Positions 19,738 through 31,900 are shown, counted from the first letter of the stretch. The stretch is 64,000 bases of DNA from Gaiellasilicea sp963761905 (GCA_963761905.1 CAVXIQ010000008.1:124001-188000); one strand, 5' to 3'. Numbers and translations are program-made. The notes: generated by a model not told the origin, from the sequence alone.

Positions 19738-19764
19738 GCGTAACGACATACGCGGAGCTATACT
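19738..19764 (+). promoter_or_regulatory. mazEF promoter and candidate operator
   Basis: A -10 like TATACT (19759-19764) ends 6 nt before the antitoxin ATG, predicting a leaderless transcript. The inverted repeat GCGTA-ACGACA-TACGC (19738-19753) lies directly upstream, where a ribbon-helix-helix antitoxin would autoregulate. Both are read from sequence; binding is inferred. Confidence 0.55.
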
Positions 19765-19770
19765 CAACGT

Positions 19771-20022
19771 ATGCCGAAGATGATCACGCTGCGGGTTTCG
19801 GAGGAACGGCTGAGGAAGGTCGACGAAGCGGTCGCGCAGGGCAACTTCCCGACGCGCGCGGCGGCTCTTTCGGCGGCGCTCGACCGGCTCCTGGCGGACG
19901 CCGAGCGACGGCGGATCGATGAGTCGATCGTCGAGGGCTATACGCGGATCCCGCCCACCTCCGAGGAGGACGACTGGGCGGAGTGGTCGACCACAGAGTC
20001 CATCCGCGAGGAGCCTTGGTGA
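19771..20022 (+). CDS. ribbon-helix-helix antitoxin of a MazEF-type pair
   Basis: 83 residues. Residues 1-45 form a ribbon-helix-helix (MITLRVSEERLRKVDEAVAQ, then FPTRAAALSAALDRLL), the DNA-binding and dimerisation part. The acidic, Trp-rich C terminus (SEEDDWAEWSTTESI) is typical of the disordered tail that wraps and inhibits MazF. The toxin gene starts 8 nt after the stop. Expected to bind its own operator alone or with the toxin. Confidence 0.85.
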   Translation: MPKMITLRVSEERLRKVDEAVAQGNFPTRAAALSAALDRLLADAERRRIDESIVEGYTRIPPTSEEDDWAEWSTTESIREEPW

Positions 20023-20029
20023 GCCTCGC

Positions 20030-20344
20030 ATGAGGCGCGGCGAGGTCTGGTGGGTGGAACGACCGGGAGTCGGTCGGCGTCCCCATCTCGTGCTCACGCG
20101 CGACGCTGCCGTGCCGGTGCTGAACTCGGTTCTGGCGGTTCCGGCGACGAGAACGATTCGAGGAATCGCATCGGAGGTCGAACTCAGCAAGGAAGACGGG
20201 ATGCCGGCGCACTGCGCGTTGTCGCTCGACAACGCGCGCGTGCTTCGCAAGTCCTACTTCGTGGACAGGATCTGCTCCCTGGATCCCGTCAAGATGTCTG
20301 AGGTCTGTCGCGCGCTCGACTACGCGGCAGGGTGCGACGCCTAG
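20030..20344 (+). CDS. mazF: MazF/PemK-type endoribonuclease toxin
   Basis: 104 residues from ATG 20030. Family signatures: N-terminal RRGEVWWVERPG, RRPHLVLTRDAAV, and VLAVPATRTIRGIASEVELS, where the T-R pair corresponds to the catalytic region (IPVTSTIR-like) of MazF, then CALSLDNARVLRKSYF. MazF toxins cut single-stranded RNA at short motifs and stop growth when the labile antitoxin is lost. The cleavage motif cannot be read from sequence. It is paired with the upstream antitoxin, 7 nt apart. Confidence 0.9.
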   Translation: MRRGEVWWVERPGVGRRPHLVLTRDAAVPVLNSVLAVPATRTIRGIASEVELSKEDGMPAHCALSLDNARVLRKSYFVDRICSLDPVKMSEVCRALDYAAGCDA

Positions 20345-20369
20345 AGCCGACCGGTAGAGGAGACCTTTT

Positions 20370-20651
20370 ATGTGCCGCAACATCAAGACGCTCCACAACT
20401 TCGAGCCGCCGGCGACCGCCGAGGAGATCGACGCCGCCGCGCTCCAGTACGTGCGCAAGCTCAGCGGGACGACGAAACCGTCGAAGGCGAACGAGGCCGC
20501 CTTTGCTCGTGCAGTCGAGGAGGTCGCGGCGGCGTCGAGGCGGTTGCTCCAATCGCTCGTCACGGCGGCGCCCCCGCGTGATCGGGAGGTCGAGGCGGAG
20601 CGCGCGCGCGAGCGCTCGCGCCAGCGCTTCGGAACCGTGCCCGCGAGGTAA
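20370..20651 (+). CDS. DUF2277 family protein
   Basis: 93 residues with the DUF2277 signature at the N terminus: MCRNIKTLHNFEPPAT followed by EEIDAAALQYVRKLSG. The function of this widespread actinobacterial family is unknown; the conserved Cys2 and the basic, helical body suggest a small cytosolic protein. A GAGGAGA Shine-Dalgarno lies about 9 nt upstream. The C-terminal third is Arg/Glu-rich and probably helical. Confidence 0.85.
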   Translation: MCRNIKTLHNFEPPATAEEIDAAALQYVRKLSGTTKPSKANEAAFARAVEEVAAASRRLLQSLVTAAPPRDREVEAERARERSRQRFGTVPAR

Positions 20652-20660
20652 CCTCGGCCC

Positions 20661-20972
20661 GTGCTCGCCGGGATCGTCGGCATCCTCATCTCCGGCCTGA
20701 TCGTGGGAGCGGTCGCGCGCTTCGCGGTTCCGGGCCGAGACACGCTCTCGATCTGGAGGACGATCCTGCTCGGGATCCTCGGCTCGATCCTCGGCGGCTT
20801 CGCGGCGGCCCTCACGGGTGTCGTCGATCCGACCCCGCCCGAGGGCGAGGAGCTCACCGGAGGCGAGATCCTCACGAGCTTCCTCTTCGCGCTCGCCGGC
20901 GCGGTCCTGCTCCTGATCCTGTACCGCCGCTTCGTCGAGAAGCGTCCGATCACAGGCCCCGACTCGCGCTAG
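20661..20972 (+). CDS. GlsB/YeaQ/YmgE family stress-response membrane protein
   Basis: 103 residues from GTG 20661. Three membrane segments with the Gly-rich pattern of this family: GILISGLIVGAVARFAVPG, ILLGILGSILGGFAAAL and TSFLFALAGAVLLLILYRRF. The loop between helices 2 and 3 is acidic. Members are induced by general stress in some bacteria but have no assigned molecular function. A second copy lies at 22612, on the far side of the M32 peptidase gene. Its end overlaps the end of that convergent gene by 4 nt. Confidence 0.85.
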   Translation: MLAGIVGILISGLIVGAVARFAVPGRDTLSIWRTILLGILGSILGGFAAALTGVVDPTPPEGEELTGGEILTSFLFALAGAVLLLILYRRFVEKRPITGPDSR

Positions 20973-22486
20973 GCCGCGGCGAGCGCCCCCAGCTTCTCCT
21001 TCAGGTAGCGGACGTACGGCTTCGCGTCGATCGGGCCGCCGACGACGCGCTCGAGCGTCTCCTGCGGGGTGAACTTTCGGCCCAGCGCGTAGAGGTTGGT
21101 GCGCAGCCAGTCGTGCAGGTCGCCGAACTCGCCCGCCTCGAACTGCGCCGCGAGGTCGGGCAGGGCCGTCTGCGCCTTCTCCCAGATCTGAACCGAGACG
21201 ATGTTGCCGAGCGAGTACGTCGGGAAGTACCCGAAGCTGCCTCCCGACCAGTGCACGTCCTGGAGGACGCCGACGGTGTCGCTCGGGATCGGGACGCCGA
21301 GGTACTGCTCGAAGCGCGAGTTCCAGGCCTCCGGCAGATCCTTCAGCGCGATCGTGCCGTCGATCAGCTCCTGCTCCAGCTCGAAGCGGAGGATCACGTG
21401 CAGGTTGTAGGTCGCCTCGTCCGCGTCGACGCGGATGTAGGTCGGCTTGACCCGGTTGATCGCGCGGTAGAAGGCTTCCTGCTCGACGTCTCCGAGCGTG
21501 TCCGGGAAGGCCGCCTGCACCTGTGGGTAGAAATGGTTCCAGAAGGGCCGGCTGCGGCCGACGATGTTCTCCCAGAGCCTGCTCTGGGACTCGTGGAGGG
21601 CGGACGAGACCCCACAGCAGAGCGGCGTCCGCTCGAGCGTCTGCGAGACCCCGTGCTCGTAGAGGCCGTGCCCGCACTCGTGCATGGCGGTGAAGATCGA
21701 GGTCAGGTCGTTCTCCGTGTAGCGCGTCGTCAGCCGGATGTCCTGAGTGCCCGAGCTGGCCGCGAACGGGTGCACCGTCAGATCGAGGCGGAAGAACTGC
21801 GGGTCGAACCCGAACTCCTCGATCACGCGCAGTGAGAGCGCGTGCTGGGCGTCGATCGCGAACGGGCCCTTCATGAAGCCGTCGTCGGCGTCGGTGGACG
21901 CGACCTCGGCGATCAGCGGCACGAGTGCTGCCTTCAGCTCCTCGAAGACGACCCGCACCTCCTCGGTCTTCATCCCGGGCTCGTAGTCGTCGAGGAGGAC
22001 GTCGTAGGGCTCGGCGTAGCCCTCGAAACAGTCGATGTAGCGCCGCTTCAGGTCGAGAGCGCGCTCGAGGTGGGGAAGGAAGGTGGGGTAGTCGTTCTCC
22101 TCGCGGGCTTTCGCCCAGACATCGTGCGCGTCGGCGGCCGCGCCGACCATCTCGGCGGCCAGGTCGGCCGGCACGCGACGCGCCTTCTCCCAGTCGCGCC
22201 GAGTCGTCCGGATCAGAGAGGCGTCGTCGGAGTCGTAGTCGAGGCTCTCCTCGTAGGAGCCGAGCCCGTCGAGCAGCCGGCCGATCGCGGGATCGATGAA
22301 GCGCTCGTGGGCGACACGGTCGAGGGTCGTCAGCTGCGCGCCGCGAACCGGCCCGCCGCCCGGGGGCATCATCACCGTCTGATCCCAGAACAGGACCTCC
22401 TGGGCGCGGCGGAGATCGTGGATCTCGGCCAGGCGATTCTTCAGCTCGATGAAGTCCTTCGGGGCGTCGTTTCGGTGCTCGCTCAT
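20969..22486 (-). CDS. M32 family metallocarboxypeptidase
   Basis: Intact, 505 residues, usual for thermostable carboxypeptidase Taq (M32). The zinc-binding HEXXH is HECGHGLYEHG at about residues 268-278, with the downstream ESQSRLWENIVGRS block carrying the third ligand Glu, and YTENDLTSIFTAMHE just before it. C-terminal blocks IRVDADEATYNLHVILRFELE and QDVHWSGGSFGYFPTYSLGN are strongly conserved in the family. It removes C-terminal residues (not Pro) from peptides in the cytosol. ATG 22486 follows GAGGAGAG. It is flanked by two GlsB-like genes on the other strand. Confidence 0.95.
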   Translation of the reverse strand: MSEHRNDAPKDFIELKNRLAEIHDLRRAQEVLFWDQTVMMPPGGGPVRGAQLTTLDRVAHERFIDPAIGRLLDGLGSYEESLDYDSDDASLIRTTRRDWEKARRVPADLAAEMVGAAADAHDVWAKAREENDYPTFLPHLERALDLKRRYIDCFEGYAEPYDVLLDDYEPGMKTEEVRVVFEELKAALVPLIAEVASTDADDGFMKGPFAIDAQHALSLRVIEEFGFDPQFFRLDLTVHPFAASSGTQDIRLTTRYTENDLTSIFTAMHECGHGLYEHGVSQTLERTPLCCGVSSALHESQSRLWENIVGRSRPFWNHFYPQVQAAFPDTLGDVEQEAFYRAINRVKPTYIRVDADEATYNLHVILRFELEQELIDGTIALKDLPEAWNSRFEQYLGVPIPSDTVGVLQDVHWSGGSFGYFPTYSLGNIVSVQIWEKAQTALPDLAAQFEAGEFGDLHDWLRTNLYALGRKFTPQETLERVVGGPIDAKPYVRYLKEKLGALAAA

Positions 22487-22611
22487 CTCTCTCCTCGTCC
22501 TCGGGCAGGTCTTAGGACTCTAGTGGAGGAAACGGTTTGCGACACCCCTCTCGGGGGGACACCCCGGCGAGGGGCGAGCTGGCACCGCCCTGCTCTCGAA
22601 CTGGAGGTTTC

Positions 22612-22890
22612 ATGGGCATCATCGCGTTCATCATTCTCGGCGCAATCGCAGGCGCGATCGCGAAAGCGCTGCTCCCGGGAGACGATCCTGGCGGCTTCAT
22701 CATCACGACGATCATCGGAATCGTGGGGGCGCTGCTCGGCGGCTTCCTTGCGGCCGCGCTCTTCGGCGGCGATCCGCTCGACGAGTTCTTCGACATCAGC
22801 ACGTGGCTGACGGCGATCGTCGGCTCGATCGCCTTGCTCCTGATCTACCGCGCCGTCGCGGGCCGCGGTCATAGCGGGCGAACCGTCTAA
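22612..22890 (+). CDS. GlsB/YeaQ/YmgE family membrane protein, second copy
   Basis: 92 residues. I chose ATG 22612 (MGIIAFIILGAIAGAIAKAL) because GGAGG lies 6 nt upstream; the frame is open further upstream, but that part is not conserved. Three membrane helices: residues 2-18, 28-50 (ITTIIGIVGALLGGFLAAAL) and 62-80. GlsB-type fold like the gene at 20661, but without the long acidic loop. The function of the family is unknown. The transcript probably ends at the hairpin 22922-22949. Confidence 0.85.
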   Translation: MGIIAFIILGAIAGAIAKALLPGDDPGGFIITTIIGIVGALLGGFLAAALFGGDPLDEFFDISTWLTAIVGSIALLLIYRAVAGRGHSGRTV

Positions 22891-22921
22891 AGCGGTCTCT
22901 CTTCGAGGAGTCTCGTGTGGG

Positions 22922-22949
22922 CCGGGCACCCCTCCGCGGGGGTGTCCGG
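22922..22949. terminator. bidirectional hairpin terminator
   Basis: CCGGGCACCCC and GGGGTGTCCGG form an 11-bp stem (one G-U pair) around TCCGCG. It lies between the ends of two convergent genes (22890 and 22959) and could stop both transcripts. Confidence 0.7.
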
Positions 22950-22958
22950 CTCCATTCC

Positions 22959-23783
22959 TCAGGTGGCGTCGAACGCGAGCGGCTCTCGGCCGCGCGGGAA
23001 CGTTCGAACCGCGGTGAGCGCCCAGCCGTCGTCACGCCAGATGTAGGTGAGGATTCGCAGCGCCTCCACCGCGACTTCGTAGACGTGAAGGCCCCGTGCC
23101 TCGCCGCGGCGATTCGGTCGCGGCTGGCCGAAGCCGGGAGCGATCGACGCCACGACCGCCCGCTCGCCGCCGGCGGTCGCGATCTCGAACTCCCTCCGCT
23201 CGGCGACCGTGCTCTGGTGGATGTGGCCGGCGAGGATCAGCTCGGCACCGGCGTCGACGAAGCTGCCGAGAACGCGATTCCGGTTCGCCACGGGCTGCTT
23301 GCTCGAGCGCCAGGGCGCGCCGAGCAGGTGATGGTGGAGGACGACGATCCGGAGCGCCTCCGGCGGCGCGTCGCTGAACACCTCCTTTGCGCGGACGACC
23401 TGCGGCGGCCGAACCTTGCCCGACTGGTGACGCCACGGGCGCACGGAGTTGAGCCCGGCCACCGCCAGCGTCTCGGATGAATAGACGGGCTGCGTCGTCT
23501 CCCACTGCCGCTCGAATTCGAGCCACGGGTTGGTGAAGCGCTTCGGAAACGTGTAGGGGATGTCGTGGTTTCCGGGCACGGCGAGGAGCGGCAACTCGAG
23601 CCCGCGCAGGAACTCCGCAGCGAGCTCGTGCTGGGAGCGAAGACCACGGTGGGTGAGGTCGCCCGAGGCGACCACGAGCTCGGGCTGCACCTCGGCGATC
23701 AGTCGCGCCAGTGCCTCGATCGGCTCGGGCTTGACGTTGCGGCCGAAGTGGAGATCCGAGATGTGAAGGACGCGCGTGAGCAT
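22959..23783 (-). CDS. calcineurin-like metallophosphoesterase
   Basis: Intact, 274 residues. All five metallophosphoesterase motifs are present in order: DLHF (residues 10-13), SGDLTHRG (40-47), GNHD (71-74), LHHHLLG near 148 and GHIH near 183. Two metal ions are expected at these Asp, Asn and His residues. The layout is close to the cyclic-nucleotide phosphodiesterase (CpdA/Rv0805) subgroup, which is of interest beside three cyclase-domain regulators in the window, but the substrate is not proven. TACTGT 7 nt before the ATG suggests a leaderless start. Confidence 0.88.
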   Translation of the reverse strand: MLTRVLHISDLHFGRNVKPEPIEALARLIAEVQPELVVASGDLTHRGLRSQHELAAEFLRGLELPLLAVPGNHDIPYTFPKRFTNPWLEFERQWETTQPVYSSETLAVAGLNSVRPWRHQSGKVRPPQVVRAKEVFSDAPPEALRIVVLHHHLLGAPWRSSKQPVANRNRVLGSFVDAGAELILAGHIHQSTVAERREFEIATAGGERAVVASIAPGFGQPRPNRRGEARGLHVYEVAVEALRILTYIWRDDGWALTAVRTFPRGREPLAFDAT

Positions 23784-23833
23784 GTCGGCGACAGTACCCA
23801 GGTCGGGGGCATGAGAACCGCGGCGCGCGGCTA

Positions 23834-23839
23834 TACACT
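23834..23839 (+). promoter_or_regulatory. -10 hexamer TACACT
   Basis: TACACT ends 6 nt before the ATG at 23846, predicting a leaderless message. Part of a window-wide TANNNT pattern. Confidence 0.5.
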
Positions 23840-23845
23840 CGCTCC

Positions 23846-24109
23846 ATGGCGGATCGAGCGCCCGACAACGGAGGAGACGACGCGCCGGAGATCTTCGACG
23901 ATCTCTATCTCGGTCTACGAGCGGGCGGCGCGCTCCGCAAGCAGCGTCGTGGCGAGCCGCTGACCCGCGACGAGCAGGACGCGCTCGGCCGCTGGCAGCG
24001 CCTCTCGGTCGGCCGCAAGGTTCTCGCCCTCGGCGCGTTCTCCCTCGGCACGTTCGGCCTCGGCTTCACCCTCGGCGGCCTCGTCTTCGGTCGCTGGCGC
24101 AAGGCCTGA
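23846..24109 (+). CDS. small single-pass membrane protein
   Basis: 87 residues. Residues 1-50 are charged and cytosolic (DDAPEIFDDLYLGLRAGGALRK, then a polar Arg-rich stretch), followed by one Gly/Phe/Leu-rich membrane helix at about 58-81 and a short basic tail RWRKA. No Shine-Dalgarno, but a TACACT element fits a leaderless start. I do not recognise the family. It lies in a 350-bp interval between two divergent/convergent neighbours and is monocistronic. Confidence 0.6.
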   Translation: MADRAPDNGGDDAPEIFDDLYLGLRAGGALRKQRRGEPLTRDEQDALGRWQRLSVGRKVLALGAFSLGTFGLGFTLGGLVFGRWRKA

Positions 24110-24131
24110 ATCCCGCGTCAGGAGCGCGAAG

Positions 24132-25196
24132 TCAAGCCGTCTCGGAGTCCGCGGGCGAGAAGATCACGGTCGGCACGTCCTCCTCGGCAGGGTCTTTGCC
24201 TCGCACCACCACGTCGAGGAGCGTTGCGAGCACGGCTGCGAGCGGGATCGCGAGCAGGACCGCGAACTCGCCGAAGAGCAGCGCCACGCTGGTGATCGAG
24301 AAGAGGACGAGGAGCGGCGAGAGGCCGACGGCGTCGCCGAGCACGCGCGGGATCACGATGTAGTCCTCGAGGAGGCGCACGACGAGAACCGTGATCCCCG
24401 CCGCCAGTCCGAGCTGCCAGGACACGGTCAGGCCGACGCCGACGGCGACCGCGCCGGCCAGGAGCGGCCCGATCACGGGGACGATCTCGACGATCCCCGC
24501 GAAGACGCCGATCAGCAGCCAGTAGGGCAGGCCGATCGCCCAGAAGGCGAGCGAGAGGACGGCGCCGACGAGCGCGATCAGGAGCGCCTGGCCGCGCACG
24601 TACGCACCCAGCTTGAGATCGATCAGATCCCAGGTGTCGCGGACCGTCTTCCGGCGCGGCCGCGGGATCAGGGAGGTGACGAGGTCCATGGCCTTCTCGC
24701 GCTCGAAGATCCAGTACGCGGCGCTCGCGAAGACGAAGAAGATCCCGATCAGGATCTCGAAGCCGAGGAAGCCGACCTCGAGCGCCGGATCGACCAGCTC
24801 GCCGGCGGACGGCAGCTCCTCGAGGCGCTGCTGCACGCCCTCGAGGATCTCGCGGCGTACCCCGGTCGACTGGCTGGCCTCGGCTTCCAGCTCCTCCGAG
24901 GAGCTCGGAAGCCCGCCGAGCGCGTTCGTGACCTGCTCGGTCGCGCGCGGGACGACGAGCCACAGGAGACCCGCGATCACGGCGACGAAGCAGACGTAGT
25001 GCAGCGCGATCCCGACCCCCCGCGGGACCCCGCGGCGCCGCAGGGCCTCGATCGCGGGGCGCATGGCCGCCGCGAGGATGAACGCGAAGAAGAGCAGCGC
25101 GACGAGGAGCCGGATCTTCCAGAGGGCGAGGGCCAGGACCACGAGTCCGCCCACGACGAGAGTCGCGAGGGCTGCTCGCTTCGCAGTCTCGGTCAT
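24132..25196 (-). CDS. AI-2E family transporter (PerM-like)
   Basis: Intact, 354 residues with about eight membrane segments. The N-terminal hairpin (LATLVVGGLVVLALALWKI and LLVALLFFAFILAAAMRPAI) is followed by an amphipathic soluble loop (residues 85-150) and a C-terminal helical block with GIVEIVPVIGPLLAGAVAV and the conserved VIPRVLGDAVGLSPLLVL motif of the family. Some members export autoinducer-2 or act as Na+/H+ antiporters; substrate here is unknown. Divergent from uvrA, with the LexA box in the shared 72-bp spacer. Confidence 0.88.
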   Translation of the reverse strand: MTETAKRAALATLVVGGLVVLALALWKIRLLVALLFFAFILAAAMRPAIEALRRRGVPRGVGIALHYVCFVAVIAGLLWLVVPRATEQVTNALGGLPSSSEELEAEASQSTGVRREILEGVQQRLEELPSAGELVDPALEVGFLGFEILIGIFFVFASAAYWIFEREKAMDLVTSLIPRPRRKTVRDTWDLIDLKLGAYVRGQALLIALVGAVLSLAFWAIGLPYWLLIGVFAGIVEIVPVIGPLLAGAVAVGVGLTVSWQLGLAAGITVLVVRLLEDYIVIPRVLGDAVGLSPLLVLFSITSVALLFGEFAVLLAIPLAAVLATLLDVVVRGKDPAEEDVPTVIFSPADSETA

Positions 25197-25235
25197 GTCG
25201 GGAGTATCCCTGGCGAGGCCTCTTCCCGAACTAGA

Positions 25236-25249
25236 CGAACATGTGTTCG
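25236..25249 (+). promoter_or_regulatory. LexA (SOS) box of uvrA
   Basis: CGAACATGTGTTCG is a perfect 14-bp palindrome and an exact match to the actinobacterial LexA consensus CGAAC-N4-GTTCG. It lies 19 bp upstream of the uvrA ATG and 5 bp upstream of the TAGAAT -10, so a bound repressor would cover the promoter. Confidence 0.92.
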
Positions 25250-25254
25250 CTCGC

Positions 25255-25260
25255 TAGAAT
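25255..25260 (+). promoter_or_regulatory. -10 hexamer TAGAAT of uvrA
   Basis: TAGAAT ends 8 nt before the uvrA ATG (25269), predicting a transcript with almost no leader; the LexA box lies directly upstream. Confidence 0.6.
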
Positions 25261-25268
25261 GACCGCGC

Positions 25269-28106
<2,838 letters not shown>

Positions 28107-28110
<4 letters not shown>

Positions 28111-28931
28111 GCGCGAGCGTGGCGGAGCGGCGAGCCCGGTTCCGGGAGCTGCACGCACGCGACGGGATCTTCGCGATGCCGAACCCGTGGGACGTCGGCT
28201 CCGCGCGGCTGCTCGCGTCGCTCGGGTTCGAGGCGCTCGCGACGACGAGCGCCGGGTTCGCCTGGTCGCTCGGCCGGCTCGACCAGAACGTGACGCGCGA
28301 CGAGCTCGTGGCGCATGTCGCCGAGCTCACGGCGGCCGATGGATCTGCCGCTGAACGTGGACAGCGAGAACTGCTTTCCCGACGATCCGGGTGGTGTCGC
28401 CGAGACAGTCGCGCAACTCGCGGCCGCCGGGGCGGCCGGCTGCTCGCTGGAGGACTACGACCCGGCTGCGCATCGGATCGAGGGACTTCGAGCTGGCGGT
28501 CGAGCGGGTCGGCGTCGCGGCCGCCGCAGCTCACGCGCTCCCCGAGCCGCTGGTGCTTCACGGCAAGAGCCGAGAACCACCTCCGCGGCGTCCAGGATCT
28601 CGACGACACGATCCGCCGACTCGTCGCGTACCGTGACGCCGGCGCGGACGCCGTCTACGCGCCGGGTCTCACGGACCTGGAGCAGATCGCGCGGCTCGTG
28701 CGGGAGGTCGAGATCCCGGTCAACGTGCTCGTCCTCCCCGGCGGCCCGACCGTCTCGGAGCTGGAAGCGGTCGGCGTCCGTCGGATCTCGACGGGAAGTC
28801 TGCTCGCGAGCGCCGCCTACGGCGCGCTCGTCGAGGAAGCGCAGCGGCTGCTGACCGACGGCGCCGCGCCGGCCGCGAGCGACCTCGTCTCGCGCGAGGC
28901 GCTCGACGCGGCCTTCGCCGTGGACGCATAG
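28107..28931 (+). pseudogene. isocitrate lyase/PEP mutase family protein, frameshifted
   Basis: Starts at TTG 28107 overlapping the uvrA stop (TTGA); GTG 28119 is an alternative. Family blocks: RARFRELHARDGIFAMPNPW, GFEALATTSAGFAWSLGR, LPLNVDSENCFPD (the metal/substrate Asp and Glu region), AGCSLEDYDP, DAGADAVYAPG and IPVNVLVLPGGPTVSELEAVG, RRISTGSLLASAAYGAL. Enzymes of this barrel family cleave or form C-C or C-P bonds in 2-oxo and phosphono acids; the exact substrate is unknown. Three or so breaks lie between 28325 and 28580; total length is 3n, consistent with three inserted bases. It ends 1 bp before the convergent cyclase gene. Confidence 0.7.
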
Positions 28932-28932
28932 C

Positions 28933-31900
28933 TCAGGCCCGCATCGGGATTACCTCGAGCCGCTCGATCCGCTCGAGCTTGGGCGGCACACGCAGCCGTT
29001 CGAAGATCTCGCGTGCCTCGGCGACGAGCGGTGCGACCTCGCCTGCGCGCTCGTTCGCGACCAACCATTCGGCGTGCTCGAGCAGCGCGATCGCGACCCA
29101 GTACGGCTCCTCGATCTCCCGCAGCGCCGTCACCGCCGCCTCGAACGGCGGCTCGGCTTCGGCTCGCAGCGCCGCCAGCCGAGCGCGCTGCAGGTCCAGG
29201 TGGGCGTCCAACGACGGTGACCGTCCGACCTGCGCGCTCTCCGCGAGCTCGATCAGCTCGGCGAGCGCCGGGGCCGAGCCGGTGAGGAGCGCCGACTCGC
29301 AACCGTGCTGGAGCAGAAAGGAGGTGTCGACCGGCCCCTGCAGTGGCTCGCGCAGTCCGGCGAAGCACTCGGCGAGGGCGTCGTCGTCGCGGGCTTCGGC
29401 CTGCGCGACGAGGATGCGGGCCGACTGGCGAACGCTCGCGGCCTGCACGTAGGCGGTCTCGTCCCACGCGGCGACATCCGATGCGATCTCCCGCACCCGC
29501 TGCGCGTCGCCCCGCCAGAGAGCGATCTGCGCGAGATCGAGGAACATCGACGCCTGCACGGGGTCGGACGCGATCAGTCCGTCCTCGGGGAGCTCCGCCA
29601 CGACCCGCTCGGCATCGTCCCAGCGGCCCGTCGTGCAGTACGTCCCGACCAGGTTGGTCGTCAGGCCGCGTTCACGGCCGCGGTCGCCGCGGCGGCGTGC
29701 GATCACGATGCCCCGCTCGATCACGGCTTCTGCTTCCGCGTTGCGCCCGGCCAGCGACAGCAGATAGCTGAGATTCATGCAGGCGCGCATCGCGCCGGGT
29801 TCGTCGCCCGATTCTTCTGCGAGTACGAGTGCCTGACGCATCAGTCCCAGGCCTTCGATCGGGCGTGGGCGCGAGACGATCAGAGCCTTGTTGATCAGGG
29901 CCTGCACCACGACGTTGAGGAGCAGCAAACGTTCCGAGAGGTCGAGGGCGCGCTCGACGTGCGGCAGCGCCTCTGCCGACCGCCCCTCGAAGAACAGCAG
30001 GCGGCCGAGCTCCGCGGAGACGGCTGCGATCGCAGGTTCGTTCCCGACGTTCTCGTGCGACTCGAGGGCGCTCTCGAGCAGGGCCGCGCCCTCCTCGATC
30101 CGGTTCGAGACGAGCAGCAGCTCGCCGAGCCGGACCTGTGCTCCGGCTGCTTCGGCGCGCTCTCCGATCCGGGTGAGGATTGCGATCGCCTGCTCGAGCA
30201 GCGGCGCGGCCTCGTCGAACCTGCCGCCCATGACGGCGAGCTCGCCGGCACGCGCCAGCGAACGACCGCGTTCCGCCTCGTCGCCGGCCAGGTCGGCAGC
30301 CCGTTCGAACGCCCGCTGCGCCTCGAGGGAGGCCGCCAGTGAGGCGGCACGTTCAGCGGCGCGGGTGAACCAGCGCCGCGCCTCCGCGCGCACGTCGTCC
30401 CCGTCCGCTGCGGCCGCGTCCGCCTGGTGCGCGTCGAGATAGTGCGACGCGATCACCTCGGCGATCTCGTCCGGGTCGATACCGGTGTCCGTCGCAAGGA
30501 AGCGCGCGGCTGCGAGGTGACGCCGGCGACGGTCACGCCGGCCGATGGTCTCGTAGGTGATCCGCTGGATGAGCGCCTGCAGGAACCCGAGCTGGCCGCG
30601 CTCGGGTGAGAACGGGTCCGTCTCGATCGTCAGCAGCTCCCTGCGGATCAGTCTCGTCACGAGCCGCTCGATCTCCTCGTCGGTGCGGCCCGAGAGCGCC
30701 GCGAGCCCGCTGCGCGTGAAGGTCTTGCCGAGCACCGAGGCGTCCTGGAGCAGGCTCCGCTCCTCCTCGGGAACGGCATCGAGGCGAGAGGCGATGAGCG
30801 CGTGCAGCGTCTCGGGCACCTCGAACGACGTCAGGTCGCCGGCGACGACGCCGACGCCGTCGACCTCCGTCAGGAGGCCGCGGTCTCGGAGCATGCGCAC
30901 GGTCTCGACCGCGTAGAGCGGGATTCCCTCCGCCGCGCTCGCAGCCGGTCGCGGACGTCGTCGGGCAGGCCCGGGACGAGCCCGCTCAGCAGCTCGTTCA
31001 TCGCCTCGTCGTCGAGCGGCTCGAGCGGCGAGCGTCGTCGCGCTCCGGGTCGCCCCCGGGAAGCCCGGGTGCCGATCGGCGATCTCCGGACGAGCGAGCG
31101 TCAGGACGAAGATCGGGTGGCTGCCGACCCCAGTCGAGGAGGTACTCGACGAAGGCGACGAGCGCCCTCGTCGGCCCAGTGGATGTCCTCGAGCACGAGC
31201 ACGAGCGGCCCCTGCTCGGCGAGCCGCTCGAAGAAGCGCCGCCAGGCGGCGAAGAGATCCTCCCGATCGGGCGCGCTCCGCTCGGCCAGACCGAGCAGGT
31301 GGAGCAGGCGAGGCTCGATCCACTCCCGCTCCGCCGGGTCGGGAGATGCGGCCTCGAGCGTCGCGCGGAGCTTCGCCGTTGCGCTCTCGGCCGACTCGTT
31401 CTCGACGATCTTCGCCCGGCCGCGGATCATCTCGGCCAGCGCCCAGTAGGCGACGCCGTCGCCGTAGGAGAGGCAGCGGCCGCGGTGCCACCAGATCTCG
31501 CCGGCGAGGCCGTCGATGTACTTCTCGAACTCCCACGAGAGCCGCGACTTGCCGATCCCCGCGACGCCGACCACGGACACGAGCTGCGCTCGCTTCTCGT
31601 CGGCGCTCGCGTGGAAGAGGTCCTTGACCAGCCGCAACTCGCGGTCGCGGCCGACGAACGGCGCCTCGAGCCCGGCGGTCGCGCGGCCCTCGCCGCGTCG
31701 CTGGGCCGAGACCCGCAGCGCCTGCCAGAGCGGCACCGGCTCCGCCTTGCCCTTGAGCTCGTGCTCTGCCGGCGTCGGCGTAGGCGATCGCGGCCTCGGA
31801 GGCGCGCCGCGGTCGACTCGCCGACGAGCACCATTCCCGGGCTCGGCCGCCGACTGGATGCGAGAGGCGGTGTTGACGAGGTCGCCGGCGACCATCCCCT

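Noticed and set aside
22541..22566. Repeat similar to the 22922-22949 hairpin upstream of the second GlsB gene
   Set aside because: It shares only a CACCCCT/CGGGGG pattern and does not form a comparable stem; likely low-complexity GC sequence.
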